A stretch of DNA of 64,000 nucleotides, from the NCBI RefSeq assembly GCF_000368085.1, contig NZ_KB849239.1, forward strand, positions 192,544 through 256,543. The letters run 5' to 3'. Shown here in pieces: positions 53,643-62,308 of the stretch. Below the pieces are notes generated by a model. The model was not told where the DNA came from. It ran no database searches and saw nothing but the letters and a program-made list of their open reading frames with translations. Every line of letters begins with the position of its first letter. Within the stretch, counting starts at the first letter, position 1. A program made the translations under genes and the position numbers. Source of the DNA: Acinetobacter nosocomialis NIPH 2119. GTDB lineage: Bacteria > Pseudomonadota > Gammaproteobacteria > Pseudomonadales > Moraxellaceae.

Positions 53643-55364
53643 ATGTTCATAGAAATTGGTGAATTTTTAAATCTTCGTCTAAAACAAATGGGTATCCAAC
53701 ATCTTTTTGGTGTACCTGGTGATTTTAACCTCTCATATCTAGAACAAGTTGAAGCAGACCCACAGCTCGAATTTATTGGAAATTGTAATGAATTAAATGC
53801 TGCCTATGCAGCAGACGGTTATGCACGAATTAACGGTTTTTCTGCCTTGGCTACGACTTATGGTGTAGGTGACTTAAGTGCCATTAATGGTATTGCTGGT
53901 GCCTATGCAGAAAATGTACCTCTTATTCATATCTCAGGTATTCCACCTTTACATGCAGTTCAAAAGGGCACTTTAATTCACCACACGCTTGTCGATGGTA
54001 ACTATGACAATATTATGAACTGTATGAAAGAGTTCACAGTTGCCCAAACTCGTTTAACTCCTGCAAATGCAGCTTCTGAAATTGATCGTGTGTTACGTCA
54101 GTGTTTCCTTGAACGCCGTCCTGTACACATCCAACTACCTGGTGATATTACCCACGTTAAAATTGAAGTGTCTGAGCGTCCGCTCGACCTAAGTTATCCA
54201 GCTGTTGAGCCTGAATTATTGCAAAGTGTGGTGAGCAAACTTTGTGACATTATTGAGAATGCTCAAAGTCCAGCGCTTTTAATTGATAATGAAGCTTCAG
54301 TTTTTGGTGTAACTTCACTTTTAAATGATTTGTCTCAAAAATGCTCAATTCCATTTGCAGGTATGAATACTGCAAAAAATATTATGGATGAAGGTTCACC
54401 TCGTTATATCGGAACTTATGTGGGTGGGGCAAGCCAACCGCATGTGAAAAATATCATTGAACAATCTGACTGTTTAATTGGTATTGGCGCGCGCTTTACC
54501 GATGTAGGCTCAGCTGTATTTACTCATCAAATTGACATCAAGAATTACATCGAAATTAAATCTTATGGCTTAAATATTTTTGGTCAGGATTTTCCGGGTA
54601 TTGAAATTGGACAATTACTTGTTGAGTTAAATAAAAAAGTTGCGCCACGTAAATCGTCAGTCCCTCTTCTTGAAAAACAACCTCAGAAAGTAGTTGAAGC
54701 GCCAGCGCAACAGAAACTAAGCCAAGATGTGCTTTGGAACTACATTTCAGGGTTCTTAAAAGAAGATGATGTGATTATTGGAGAAGTCGGGACATCAAAC
54801 TCTGCTTTGTCAGGTATAAAGCTGCCTGCTACAGCTAAATATATTGCACAGCCGCTTTGGGGTTCTATTGGTTACACCTTACCGGCTTTGCTTGGTAGTT
54901 TGTTGGCTGCCCCTGAACGCCGTCAAATTTTGTTTATTGGTGACGGTTCGTTCCAGCTTACGGTACAAGAGCTTTCTACAATTATCCGTCATGGTTTAAA
55001 ACCAATTATTTTCTTGCTGAACAATGGCGGCTATACCATTGAGCGCTTAATTATGGGTGAAAACGCTGCCTATAACGACGTGCAAAACTGGAAATACACT
55101 GAAATTCCAGCGGTATTTAACGGTAAGAAAGGCCATACAACTTATGTGGTTGAAACCGCAGGGCAGTTAAAGAGTGTTCTAGACAACGTTCAGCAAAATG
55201 ACCAGTTAACTTTTATTGAATTAAAACTACCAGCAATGGATGCCCCGGTGAGTTTGAAAAAATTTGCTTCTGTGATTGCACGTTTTGATTACGGCGATCG
55301 TGGCTACGAAATTTTAAAGGAGCGTTCCCAACCTATTAAATGTAAGGATGCAAGCTCGTTTTAA
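53643..55364 (+). CDS. ipdC: Thiamine pyrophosphate-dependent indolepyruvate/phenylpyruvate decarboxylase
   Basis: Enzyme of the pyruvate/indolepyruvate decarboxylase family, 573 residues. The cofactor-activating glutamate is E50 in NCNELNAAYAADGYAR. HHTLVDGNY carries the paired active-site histidines found in this class. The TPP-magnesium motif runs from GDGSFQLT (433 onward) to LLNNGGYTIE. Such enzymes convert indole-3-pyruvate or phenylpyruvate to the aryl acetaldehyde. An AroP-type permease gene follows 139 bases later, so aromatic substrates are favoured. Plain pyruvate cannot be excluded. Confidence 0.88.
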   Translation: MFIEIGEFLNLRLKQMGIQHLFGVPGDFNLSYLEQVEADPQLEFIGNCNELNAAYAADGYARINGFSALATTYGVGDLSAINGIAGAYAENVPLIHISGIPPLHAVQKGTLIHHTLVDGNYDNIMNCMKEFTVAQTRLTPANAASEIDRVLRQCFLERRPVHIQLPGDITHVKIEVSERPLDLSYPAVEPELLQSVVSKLCDIIENAQSPALLIDNEASVFGVTSLLNDLSQKCSIPFAGMNTAKNIMDEGSPRYIGTYVGGASQPHVKNIIEQSDCLIGIGARFTDVGSAVFTHQIDIKNYIEIKSYGLNIFGQDFPGIEIGQLLVELNKKVAPRKSSVPLLEKQPQKVVEAPAQQKLSQDVLWNYISGFLKEDDVIIGEVGTSNSALSGIKLPATAKYIAQPLWGSIGYTLPALLGSLLAAPERRQILFIGDGSFQLTVQELSTIIRHGLKPIIFLLNNGGYTIERLIMGENAAYNDVQNWKYTEIPAVFNGKKGHTTYVVETAGQLKSVLDNVQQNDQLTFIELKLPAMDAPVSLKKFASVIARFDYGDRGYEILKERSQPIKCKDASSF

Positions 55365-55423
55365 ATAGAAGATAGGACATGTCTTCTCAAAATTAAATGG
55401 ACTCATATTAAAGCAATTTATGT

Positions 55424-55450
55424 CCGAAGGTCGGTTTCTGATCTTCGGAT
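55424..55450 (+). other. Hairpin between the decarboxylase and permease genes
   Basis: TCCGAAGGTC / GATCTTCGGA forms a ten-base stem with one G-U pair and a seven-base loop. No T-run follows, so it is more likely an mRNA-stability or attenuation element within a two-gene transcript than a terminator. Confidence 0.5.
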
Positions 55451-55503
55451 GTGGTGCTGAATAAAGGTGTACAGGAAGTGACACCAACATTGGAGATAAT
55501 GTT

Positions 55504-56883
55504 ATGGATGCAAACAATAAGCACGAGTTAAAACAAGGCTTATCCAATCGACATATTCAACTCATCGCACTCGGAGGGGCGATCGGAACTGGGTTATTCT
55601 TAGGTCTTTCTCAAACAATTAAATTGGCTGGTCCTTCAATTTTATTAGGATATGCAATTGCAGGAGTGATTGCCTTTTTAATTATGCGTCATTTAGGTGA
55701 AATGGTTGTTGAAGAACCGGTAAGTGGTTCATTTAGTTATTTTGCGAACAAATACTGGGGCAAAATGGCTGGTTTTATGTCTGGTTGGAACTACTGGGTG
55801 TTATATGTACTGGTAAGTATGGCCGAACTGAGTGCAATTGGCACGTTTATACAGTTCTGGTGGCCTGAAATTCCAACATGGATGACTGCATTATTTTTCT
55901 TTATTTTAATTAACGGCATTAACTTGGTAAATGTCCGCTTTTTTGGGGAATCCGAGTTCTTATTTTCCTGCATTAAAATTGTTGCGATTTTAAGTATGAT
56001 TGGCTTCGGTGCTTATCTTTTACTTTCAGGCTCAGCAGGTCCGCAAGCAGGTGTTGCAAATTTATGGCAACACGGTGGTTTCTTTCCGCATGGTATTCAT
56101 GGCTTTATTATGGCTTTGGCTGTGATTATGTTTGCATTTGGTGGTTTAGAGCTTATTGGTATTGCAGCTGCAGAAACCAAAAAACCTGAAACAACAATTC
56201 CAAAAGCAGTGAACCAGATTGTGTACCGCATCTTGATTTTTTATATCGGTGCAATTGGTATTCTTTTATGTCTTTATCCTTGGAATATGGTGGCAGAAGG
56301 CGGTAGTCCATTTGTCTTAATTTTCCAGTCACTCAATAGTAATGGCGTTGCCAATGTTCTGAACTTTGTGGTCTTGATTGCTGCTATTTCGGTTTATAAC
56401 AGTTGTATTTATTGTAATAGCCGTATGTTGCATGGTTTAGCAGAGCAGGGTAATGCGCCAGCAATTTTGAAAAAAGTAAATAGCCGTGGTATTCCAGTTC
56501 CGGCAGCAGTGGTGTCTGCATCAATCACAGCAGTCTGTGTGGTGGTGAACTATTTAATTCCTGGCCAAGCTTTTCAGCTCTTTATGATGTTGGTTGTTGC
56601 AGCGCTTGTCATTAACTGGCTCATGATTTCTGTAACGCATTTGAAATTTACTAAAGCAATGAAATTACAACGTCGTCAAACTAAGTTTCAAAGCATCATG
56701 AGCCCATGGAGTAACTATTTAACCATTAGCTTTGTATGTTTCATTCTTATTATTATGGCAATGACTCCAGATATGAGACTGGCTGTGATTTTGGGGCCGA
56801 TCTGGCTTGCTGTTTTATCCATTATGTATTTCTTGAAGTACCGTAAAAAAATGGTCCCAATGCCAGAAGTACAATCAAACTGA
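55504..56883 (+). CDS. aroP: Aromatic amino acid permease, AroP family
   Basis: Twelve-helix amino acid:proton symporter of 459 residues from the amino acid transporter (APC) superfamily. The family start LSNRHIQLIALGGAIGTGLFLG, then MVVEEPVSGSFSYFANKYWG and FGGLELIGIAAAET, match AroP/PheP-type permeases for phenylalanine, tyrosine and tryptophan. The order after the keto-acid decarboxylase suggests uptake feeding the same pathway. The exact substrate range is inferred. It ends at a probable terminator. Confidence 0.87.
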   Translation: MDANNKHELKQGLSNRHIQLIALGGAIGTGLFLGLSQTIKLAGPSILLGYAIAGVIAFLIMRHLGEMVVEEPVSGSFSYFANKYWGKMAGFMSGWNYWVLYVLVSMAELSAIGTFIQFWWPEIPTWMTALFFFILINGINLVNVRFFGESEFLFSCIKIVAILSMIGFGAYLLLSGSAGPQAGVANLWQHGGFFPHGIHGFIMALAVIMFAFGGLELIGIAAAETKKPETTIPKAVNQIVYRILIFYIGAIGILLCLYPWNMVAEGGSPFVLIFQSLNSNGVANVLNFVVLIAAISVYNSCIYCNSRMLHGLAEQGNAPAILKKVNSRGIPVPAAVVSASITAVCVVVNYLIPGQAFQLFMMLVVAALVINWLMISVTHLKFTKAMKLQRRQTKFQSIMSPWSNYLTISFVCFILIIMAMTPDMRLAVILGPIWLAVLSIMYFLKYRKKMVPMPEVQSN

Positions 56884-56907
56884 TAAGCTTAATTTACAAT
56901 GATATTG

Positions 56908-56945
56908 CGGTTATCTGACAAAAAGCAGGTAACCGTTTATCTTTT
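56908..56945 (+). terminator. Probable terminator of the AroP-type permease gene
   Basis: Ten-base stem CGGTTATCTG / CAGGTAACCG with one G-U pair, followed by TTTATCTTTTT. Confidence 0.65.
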
Positions 56946-57220
56946 TGTCATAATATTTTCATCTTTGAACGAAATAATTTTTTTAAAAACAAATATGTCA
57001 TCTAAAAATTTGAGAAATGTGTCAAAAATTAAATTTGTAATAACAATTTATTAAATTCTTTAAGTTTTTATAATTTAAGAATAATTGTAAATTTGGTAAT
57101 TGGGATGATTGTCATATTTAATATAAAAATTAGGTTCTCTAAGCCTTATAAAATAAGTTTAAATGCTTGATATAAAATAAAATTAAAAATGTGACAATGA
57201 ACATTATAAAAATCATTAAA

Positions 57221-57249
57221 GCGTCATAATACTGTAACTTATTTGTCAT
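57221..57249 (+). promoter_or_regulatory. Triple Pho-box-like repeat (PhoB sites) upstream of pstS
   Basis: Three seven-base units GCGTCAT (57221-57227), CTGTAAC (57232-57238) and TTGTCAT (57243-57249) are spaced exactly 11 bases apart with four AT-rich bases between. This matches the direct-repeat layout of PhoB sites, whose unit is CTGTCAT. A -10-like sequence would fall in TATTCACAAT just downstream. Confidence 0.78.
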
Positions 57250-57339
57250 ATTTTCTATTCACAATGCAGCTATCGAAGAGCGTACAAGCACTAAACAAAA
57301 AGTGACGTACAACCTATTGCATTAATGAGAGAGAACAGA

Positions 57340-58371
57340 ATGCGCTTAAATCCACGTCAAATCGCAATTGCGTTAGCAGTAACTGGGGCCGCTGTAACAA
57401 CGACTGCAAATGCAGCTCGTGATACGATTCAAATTGCTGGTTCTTCAACTGTATTACCGTTTGCCAGCGTTGTAGCTGAAGAGTTTGGTAATACATTCCC
57501 TCAATTTAAAACTCCTGTTGTAGGTTCTGGTGGTTCTTCTGCTGGTTTAAAACAGTTCTGTCAAGGCGTTGGTGACAATACGATCGACGTTGCAAACGCT
57601 TCTCGTAAAATTAAAAGCACTGAAATTGAAGCTTGTAACAAAGCTGGTGTAAAACAAATTCAAGAAATCAAAATTGGTTATGACGGTATTGTATTCGCGT
57701 CTAGCTCACACAAAGCAGCTTATAAATTAAAACCTTACCATGTGTTTGCTGCTTTAGCTGCACAGTTGCCTTCAAAAGGTAAATTGGTTCCAAACCCATA
57801 TACAAACTGGAATCAAATCGACAAATCACTTCCTAATGAACCTATTACTCTTGTAATTCCTGCGTCTAACCACGGTACGCGTGAAGTTTTCCAAGAGAAA
57901 ATGGTTGATGCTGGTTGTGAATCATACGAATACTTCAAAAACTTAGATAAAGATGCTCAGAAGAAAGCATGTTCGACTTTCCGTAAAGACGGTCGTGTAA
58001 TTGAAATTGCTGGTGACTATACAGAAACTTTAGCTCGCTTAAAAACTTCTCCAAGTGCAGTAGGCGTGTTTGGTTTAAGTTTCTATGACATGAACCGTGA
58101 CAAGTTACGTGTAGCATCAGTAAACAACGTACTTCCTTCTGAGAAAACTGTGTTAAACGGTACATATCCTGTATCTCGCCCATTATTCTTCTATGTGAAA
58201 GGCGAACACTTAAAATCAGTTAAAGGTTTACCACAGTATGTAGAATACTTCCTAAGCAAAAAAGCGACTGGTAAAGGTTCTAAAGCTGAGCGTGATGGCT
58301 TAATCGCGATGTCTGATGCAGAGCGCGCTAAAGTCCTAGCTGACTTTAAAGCAGGTAAAACTGTTAAATAA
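57340..58371 (+). CDS. pstS: Periplasmic phosphate-binding protein PstS
   Basis: High-affinity phosphate receptor of the PstSCAB ABC transporter. The 344-residue precursor has a signal peptide ending TANA near residue 23. The mature protein begins with the phosphate-contact strand IQIAGSSTVLPFA and continues with GSGGSSAGLKQFC, then NASRKIK and the loop PASNHGTREVF. The longest frame starts at ATG 57325 without a ribosome binding site; ATG 57340 with GAGAGAG upstream is chosen. The Pho-box repeat lies 90-120 bases upstream. A hairpin with T-run just after the stop separates it from pstC and may raise its expression above that of the permease genes. Confidence 0.95.
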   Translation: MRLNPRQIAIALAVTGAAVTTTANAARDTIQIAGSSTVLPFASVVAEEFGNTFPQFKTPVVGSGGSSAGLKQFCQGVGDNTIDVANASRKIKSTEIEACNKAGVKQIQEIKIGYDGIVFASSSHKAAYKLKPYHVFAALAAQLPSKGKLVPNPYTNWNQIDKSLPNEPITLVIPASNHGTREVFQEKMVDAGCESYEYFKNLDKDAQKKACSTFRKDGRVIEIAGDYTETLARLKTSPSAVGVFGLSFYDMNRDKLRVASVNNVLPSEKTVLNGTYPVSRPLFFYVKGEHLKSVKGLPQYVEYFLSKKATGKGSKAERDGLIAMSDAERAKVLADFKAGKTVK

Positions 58372-58386
58372 TTTGTTTTGAATAGG

Positions 58387-58419
58387 GGCTGGTGATCCCA
58401 AGTGATCATCAGCCTTTTT
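58387..58419 (+). terminator. Intra-operon hairpin/attenuator between pstS and pstC
   Basis: Eleven-base stem GGCTGGTGATC / GATCATCAGCC with one G-U pair, a six-base loop and five T. It lies between pstS and pstC. Confidence 0.85.
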
Positions 58420-58471
58420 GTCTAACACGTTTTTCCCAAATTATGACAATTGAGAAAACAGTGGAGAATAC

Positions 58472-59851
58472 ATGAATCTGCTACTTATCGGTGTGTTGTT
58501 AGCCCTTGTGGCAATTGCATATCAACTTGGGCTGAGAAAAAGCCGTAACCTAGCAGGTAAGGGAAGCAACTCAGCGACATTACATTCTCGTCCTGGTTAT
58601 TATGGCGCACTGGTTGGACTTTGGTGCGGTATCCCTGCTTTTTTAATTTTGATAATTTGGAACTTGGTTGAACCAAATATTTTAAATCATATTATCTTTA
58701 ATAATATTCCAGCTTCTGTGTCAGCTTCTCTTGATGAAGCAGCAAGAAGTGTACTTGTTGATCGAGTTCAAGCGATTGCTTCTGGTTTTGGGGTAAGTGA
58801 TCATCCAGCTGCTTATGAGTTAGCTGCTGCTCAGCAATATGCAAAATTTCAAACTATTGGCTCTTTTGCCAAATTTGCTGTTGTTGTTTGTGCTGCATTA
58901 TTAGGTCTAGTCTGGGCAAAGAAAAAAATTAGCCAAGAATATCGTGCACGTAACCAAGTGGAACGTGCGATTAATGTTGGTTTGATCTTGTGTTCTGGCG
59001 TGGCAATTTTGACCACAATCGGCATTGTAATGTCGATGTTTGGCGAAGCAATGCACTTTTTCCATTTTGTAAGTCCAATCGACTTTTTCTTTGGTACAGA
59101 ATGGAACCCTGGCTTTAGTACTTCAGGCAATGCCGAAGGTAGCTATGGGTTATTACCATTGCTATGGGGTACGCTCATGGTCAGTGGTATTGCCTTATTG
59201 GTTGCAGTACCGGTTGGATTAATGATTGCCATTTATTTAGCTGAATATGCGTCACCATGGTTGCGCTCATGGGCAAAACCAACGATTGAAGTTTTAGCGG
59301 GTATTCCAACAATTGTGTATGGTGTTTTTGCCATGATGATTATTGGTCCATTTTTTAAAGCTGTTGGTGCTCATGTCGGTATTGAAATTAATGCAACCAG
59401 TGCTTTGACTGCTGGTTTCGTAATGGGAATCATGATTATCCCGTTCGTTTCATCTTTATCTGATGACATTATTACTCAAGTACCTCGTGCACTTCGTGAT
59501 GGTTCACTTGGACTTGGCGCAACTAAATCAGAAACAATTCGCCAAGTGGTTTTACCAGCAGCTTTACCGGGCATTACAGGGGCATTTTTATTGGCTGTAT
59601 CGCGTGCCGTGGGGGAAACCATGATTGTGGTTTTGGCAGCGGGGAACAGTCCACTTCTACATGCAAATCCGTTTGAAGCTGTTTCGACAGTTACCGTAAC
59701 CATCGTAAAACAGTTAACTGGCGATACCGATTTTGCAAGCCCACAGGCCTTGGTGGCATTTGCATTGGGTTTAACACTCTTTGTAATCACCTTGGGATTA
59801 AACATTGTTGCACTGTACATTGTGCGTAAATACCGTGAGCAATACGAATGA
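58472..59851 (+). CDS. pstC: Phosphate ABC transporter permease PstC
   Basis: Inner-membrane permease of the Pst phosphate importer. At 459 residues it is longer than E. coli PstC (about 319): two hydrophobic segments (about 1-18 and 48-70) precede a periplasmic segment rich in Ala/Ser (about 80-125) before the conserved core. The core has the membrane-transport EAA loop around LRDGSLGLGATKSETIRQVVLPAALPGI and AVGETMIVVLAAGNS. The stop overlaps the pstA start by four bases (ATGA). Longer PstC forms are also known in Pseudomonas, so this is a lineage trait. Confidence 0.93.
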   Translation: MNLLLIGVLLALVAIAYQLGLRKSRNLAGKGSNSATLHSRPGYYGALVGLWCGIPAFLILIIWNLVEPNILNHIIFNNIPASVSASLDEAARSVLVDRVQAIASGFGVSDHPAAYELAAAQQYAKFQTIGSFAKFAVVVCAALLGLVWAKKKISQEYRARNQVERAINVGLILCSGVAILTTIGIVMSMFGEAMHFFHFVSPIDFFFGTEWNPGFSTSGNAEGSYGLLPLLWGTLMVSGIALLVAVPVGLMIAIYLAEYASPWLRSWAKPTIEVLAGIPTIVYGVFAMMIIGPFFKAVGAHVGIEINATSALTAGFVMGIMIIPFVSSLSDDIITQVPRALRDGSLGLGATKSETIRQVVLPAALPGITGAFLLAVSRAVGETMIVVLAAGNSPLLHANPFEAVSTVTVTIVKQLTGDTDFASPQALVAFALGLTLFVITLGLNIVALYIVRKYREQYE

Positions 59852-61245
59852 GTACATCAAATACATCGTCTCCTATGGATCAGAACGTATTTGATCCACA
59901 AGCTGCTGCTCAGGCACGTGATCGCCGTAAAAAAGTCATTGAAAAGTCATTGGCTAAACGTCACCGTAAAGAAAAAGCTTTCCGTATTGCTGGTTTATCA
60001 GCAGTGGTTATTGGCCTTGCATTCGTAGCGCTACTGTTTGGTAGTATTTTGGCAAAAGGTTTACCTGCTTTTTGGCAAACCAGTATGAATGTACCAGTTT
60101 ACTTCGATCCTAAAGTGATTGATGCCGGTCCATTGCCAGTACGTGCACAAGGTGAAACACCTGCTCATTACCAAGAACGTTATGTGGCTTGGCAAACAAA
60201 AATGGGTATGGTGGATTGGGACAGCCTCATCGTAAATGGAATAGTTGCTAAAGACCCTTCACTTGAGTCACAACGTGATTCTTTACGTAGCCTTTACGCA
60301 AGCTCGGAAGCTTATCGTTTACGTGACATGGTATTTGCTGACCCATCACTCATTGGTAAAAAAGAGAATCTTACTTTCTTGGGTGATGCTAACGTAGATG
60401 TCTGGTTAAAAGGTAACATTGACCGTTCATTACCAGATGACCAGCAGCAGCTCGATCCGGAAATCCGTAAGCTTGCAGATGATTTGAAAGCAAAAGGTAT
60501 TCTTGAAAATACGTTTAATACTAACTTATTTAAGAATCCAGATTCTCGTAGCTCACCAGCAATTAGTGGTCTTGCAGGCGCATTCATGGGTTCATTATTC
60601 ATGATGTTGATTGTGATCATTATCTCGATCCCAATTGGTGTTGCCAGCGCTATCTATCTTGAAGAGTTTGCTCCAAAGAATTTTATTACCGACATCATTG
60701 AGGTCAACATTAATAACCTTGCTGCTGTTCCTTCAATTGTATTCGGTTTACTTGGTGCTGCAATTTTCATTGGCTGGATGCATTTACCATTATCAGCTCC
60801 ATTTGTTGGTGGTTTGGTATTAAGTTTAATGACATTACCGACAGTCATTATTACAACACGTGCTTCTTTAAAAGCTGTACCTCCATCAATTCGACAAGCT
60901 GCTCTTGGTTTAGGGGCATCTAAAGTACAAACCGTTTTCCACCATGTTTTACCTTTGGCTATGCCGGGCATCATGACAGGTTCAATTATTGGTGTGGCAC
61001 ATGCGCTTGGTGAAACTGCACCGTTACTTTTAATCGGAATGAGTGCATTCGTTGCAAGTATTCCAACCACTCCATTTGATCAAGCAACTGCTTTACCTGT
61101 TCAAGTTTACTTATGGCAAGGTAATGAGTTGCGTAACTTCTTCGAAGGCCGTACAGCTGCTGCGATTATCGTACTCCTTGCATTAATGATTGGTTTAAAC
61201 AGCCTTGCAATTTGGTTACGTAAAAAGTTCGAAGTGCGTTGGTAA
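59848..61245 (+). CDS. pstA: Phosphate ABC transporter permease PstA
   Basis: Second permease subunit of the Pst importer, 465 residues against about 296 in E. coli. After a basic cytosolic N-terminus and one helix (about 49-72), a large hydrophilic insert of about 165 residues (73-238), predicted periplasmic, precedes the conserved permease core. The EAA loop is in RQAALGLGASKVQTVFHHVLPLAMPGIM, followed by ALGETAPLLLIG. It overlaps pstC by four bases and precedes pstB by 13 bases, so the subunits are co-translated. The function of the insert is unknown. Confidence 0.92.
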   Translation: MSTSNTSSPMDQNVFDPQAAAQARDRRKKVIEKSLAKRHRKEKAFRIAGLSAVVIGLAFVALLFGSILAKGLPAFWQTSMNVPVYFDPKVIDAGPLPVRAQGETPAHYQERYVAWQTKMGMVDWDSLIVNGIVAKDPSLESQRDSLRSLYASSEAYRLRDMVFADPSLIGKKENLTFLGDANVDVWLKGNIDRSLPDDQQQLDPEIRKLADDLKAKGILENTFNTNLFKNPDSRSSPAISGLAGAFMGSLFMMLIVIIISIPIGVASAIYLEEFAPKNFITDIIEVNINNLAAVPSIVFGLLGAAIFIGWMHLPLSAPFVGGLVLSLMTLPTVIITTRASLKAVPPSIRQAALGLGASKVQTVFHHVLPLAMPGIMTGSIIGVAHALGETAPLLLIGMSAFVASIPTTPFDQATALPVQVYLWQGNELRNFFEGRTAAAIIVLLALMIGLNSLAIWLRKKFEVRW

Positions 61246-61258
61246 TAGAGGATAAATA

Positions 61259-62161
61259 ATGAATACTATCGATATTACGAATTCCTTAGAAAAGGATAAG
61301 TTAGTGAATACTGAACAATCTCCACTTACAGATACACAACTGCATCATGGCACTTCGTATGTTTCGCATTTTGAGCCACATACTTCAAAAAAGCCAAACT
61401 CAACCGAAATCAAGATCAGTGCACAAGATGCCCATGTTTATTATGGTGACTTCGAAGCGATTAAAGGCATTGATTTAGATATCTATCAAAATGAAGTGAT
61501 TGCATTTATCGGGCCGTCAGGTTGTGGTAAATCGACTTTCCTGCGTACCTTAAACCGTATGAATGACACAATTGATGGTTGTCGTGTAACAGGTAAGATC
61601 ACTTTAGATGACAAAAATATCTATGATCCGAATCTGGATGTAGTGTTACTACGTGCTCAAGTGGGCATGGTATTCCAAAAGCCAAACCCATTCCCTAAGT
61701 CTATTTTTGATAACGTTGCATATGGACCAAAGTTACATGGTTTAGCACGTGATAAATACGACCTAGAAGAAATTGTTGAAAATAGCTTGCGTAAAGCTGG
61801 TCTATGGGAAGAAGTTAAAGACCGTTTAAATCAGCCAGGTACAGGCTTATCTGGTGGTCAGCAACAACGTTTATGTATTGCGCGTACAATTGCAGTAAGT
61901 CCTGAAGTCATCTTGATGGATGAACCATGTTCTGCACTTGACCCAATTGCAACAGCAAAAGTGGAAGAACTGATTTCAGAACTTTCTGACCAATATACGA
62001 TTGTGATTGTAACGCACTCAATGCAACAGGCGGCGCGTGTTTCAGACCGTACTGCTTACTTCCATTTAGGTGATCTAATCGAAGTAAACTCTACAGAGAA
62101 AGTATTTACTCAACCTGACCATCAATTGACAGAAGCGTACATTACTGGTCGTTTTGGTTAA
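61259..62161 (+). CDS. pstB: Phosphate ABC transporter ATPase PstB
   Basis: Cytosolic ATPase of the phosphate importer, 300 residues. Walker A is GPSGCGKST, the ABC signature is [13 protein letters not shown], Walker B is [13 protein letters not shown] and the H-loop is [11 protein letters not shown]. An N-terminal extension of about 50 polar residues precedes the ABC domain, which begins at [18 protein letters not shown]. It is the last pst gene here, with a terminator just after the stop. phoU, which often follows pstB in other bacteria, is not present. Confidence 0.96.
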   Translation: MNTIDITNSLEKDKLVNTEQSPLTDTQLHHGTSYVSHFEPHTSKKPNSTEIKISAQDAHVYYGDFEAIKGIDLDIYQNEVIAFIGPSGCGKSTFLRTLNRMNDTIDGCRVTGKITLDDKNIYDPNLDVVLLRAQVGMVFQKPNPFPKSIFDNVAYGPKLHGLARDKYDLEEIVENSLRKAGLWEEVKDRLNQPGTGLSGGQQQRLCIARTIAVSPEVILMDEPCSALDPIATAKVEELISELSDQYTIVIVTHSMQQAARVSDRTAYFHLGDLIEVNSTEKVFTQPDHQLTEAYITGRFG

Positions 62162-62177
62162 TTTATAGTTATAAAAG

Positions 62178-62204
62178 AAAAAGAGCCTCGTGCTCTTTTT
62201 TTTA
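62178..62204 (+). terminator. Terminator of the pst operon
   Basis: Nine-base stem AAAAAGAGC / GCTCTTTTT with a CTCGT loop and a T-run, 17 bases after the pstB stop. Confidence 0.9.
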
Positions 62205-62308
62205 TTTAATAAATGAAAATGAATCTATTTTGCAAAATCGCTATTGAATTTTAATCAAAAGAACCACATCTTAAGGCTATAAAGACAAACTTATGAGCAT
62301 AGAATTTT

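Larger units (their letters stand above)
56884..57339 (+). promoter_or_regulatory. Long AT-rich region upstream of pstS
   Basis: About 455 bases without a gene. It contains a terminator of the permease gene near its left end and the Pho-box-like triple repeat near its right end. The middle (56945-57215) is extremely AT-rich with no recognisable structure. This suits a strongly regulated promoter region. Confidence 0.5.
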
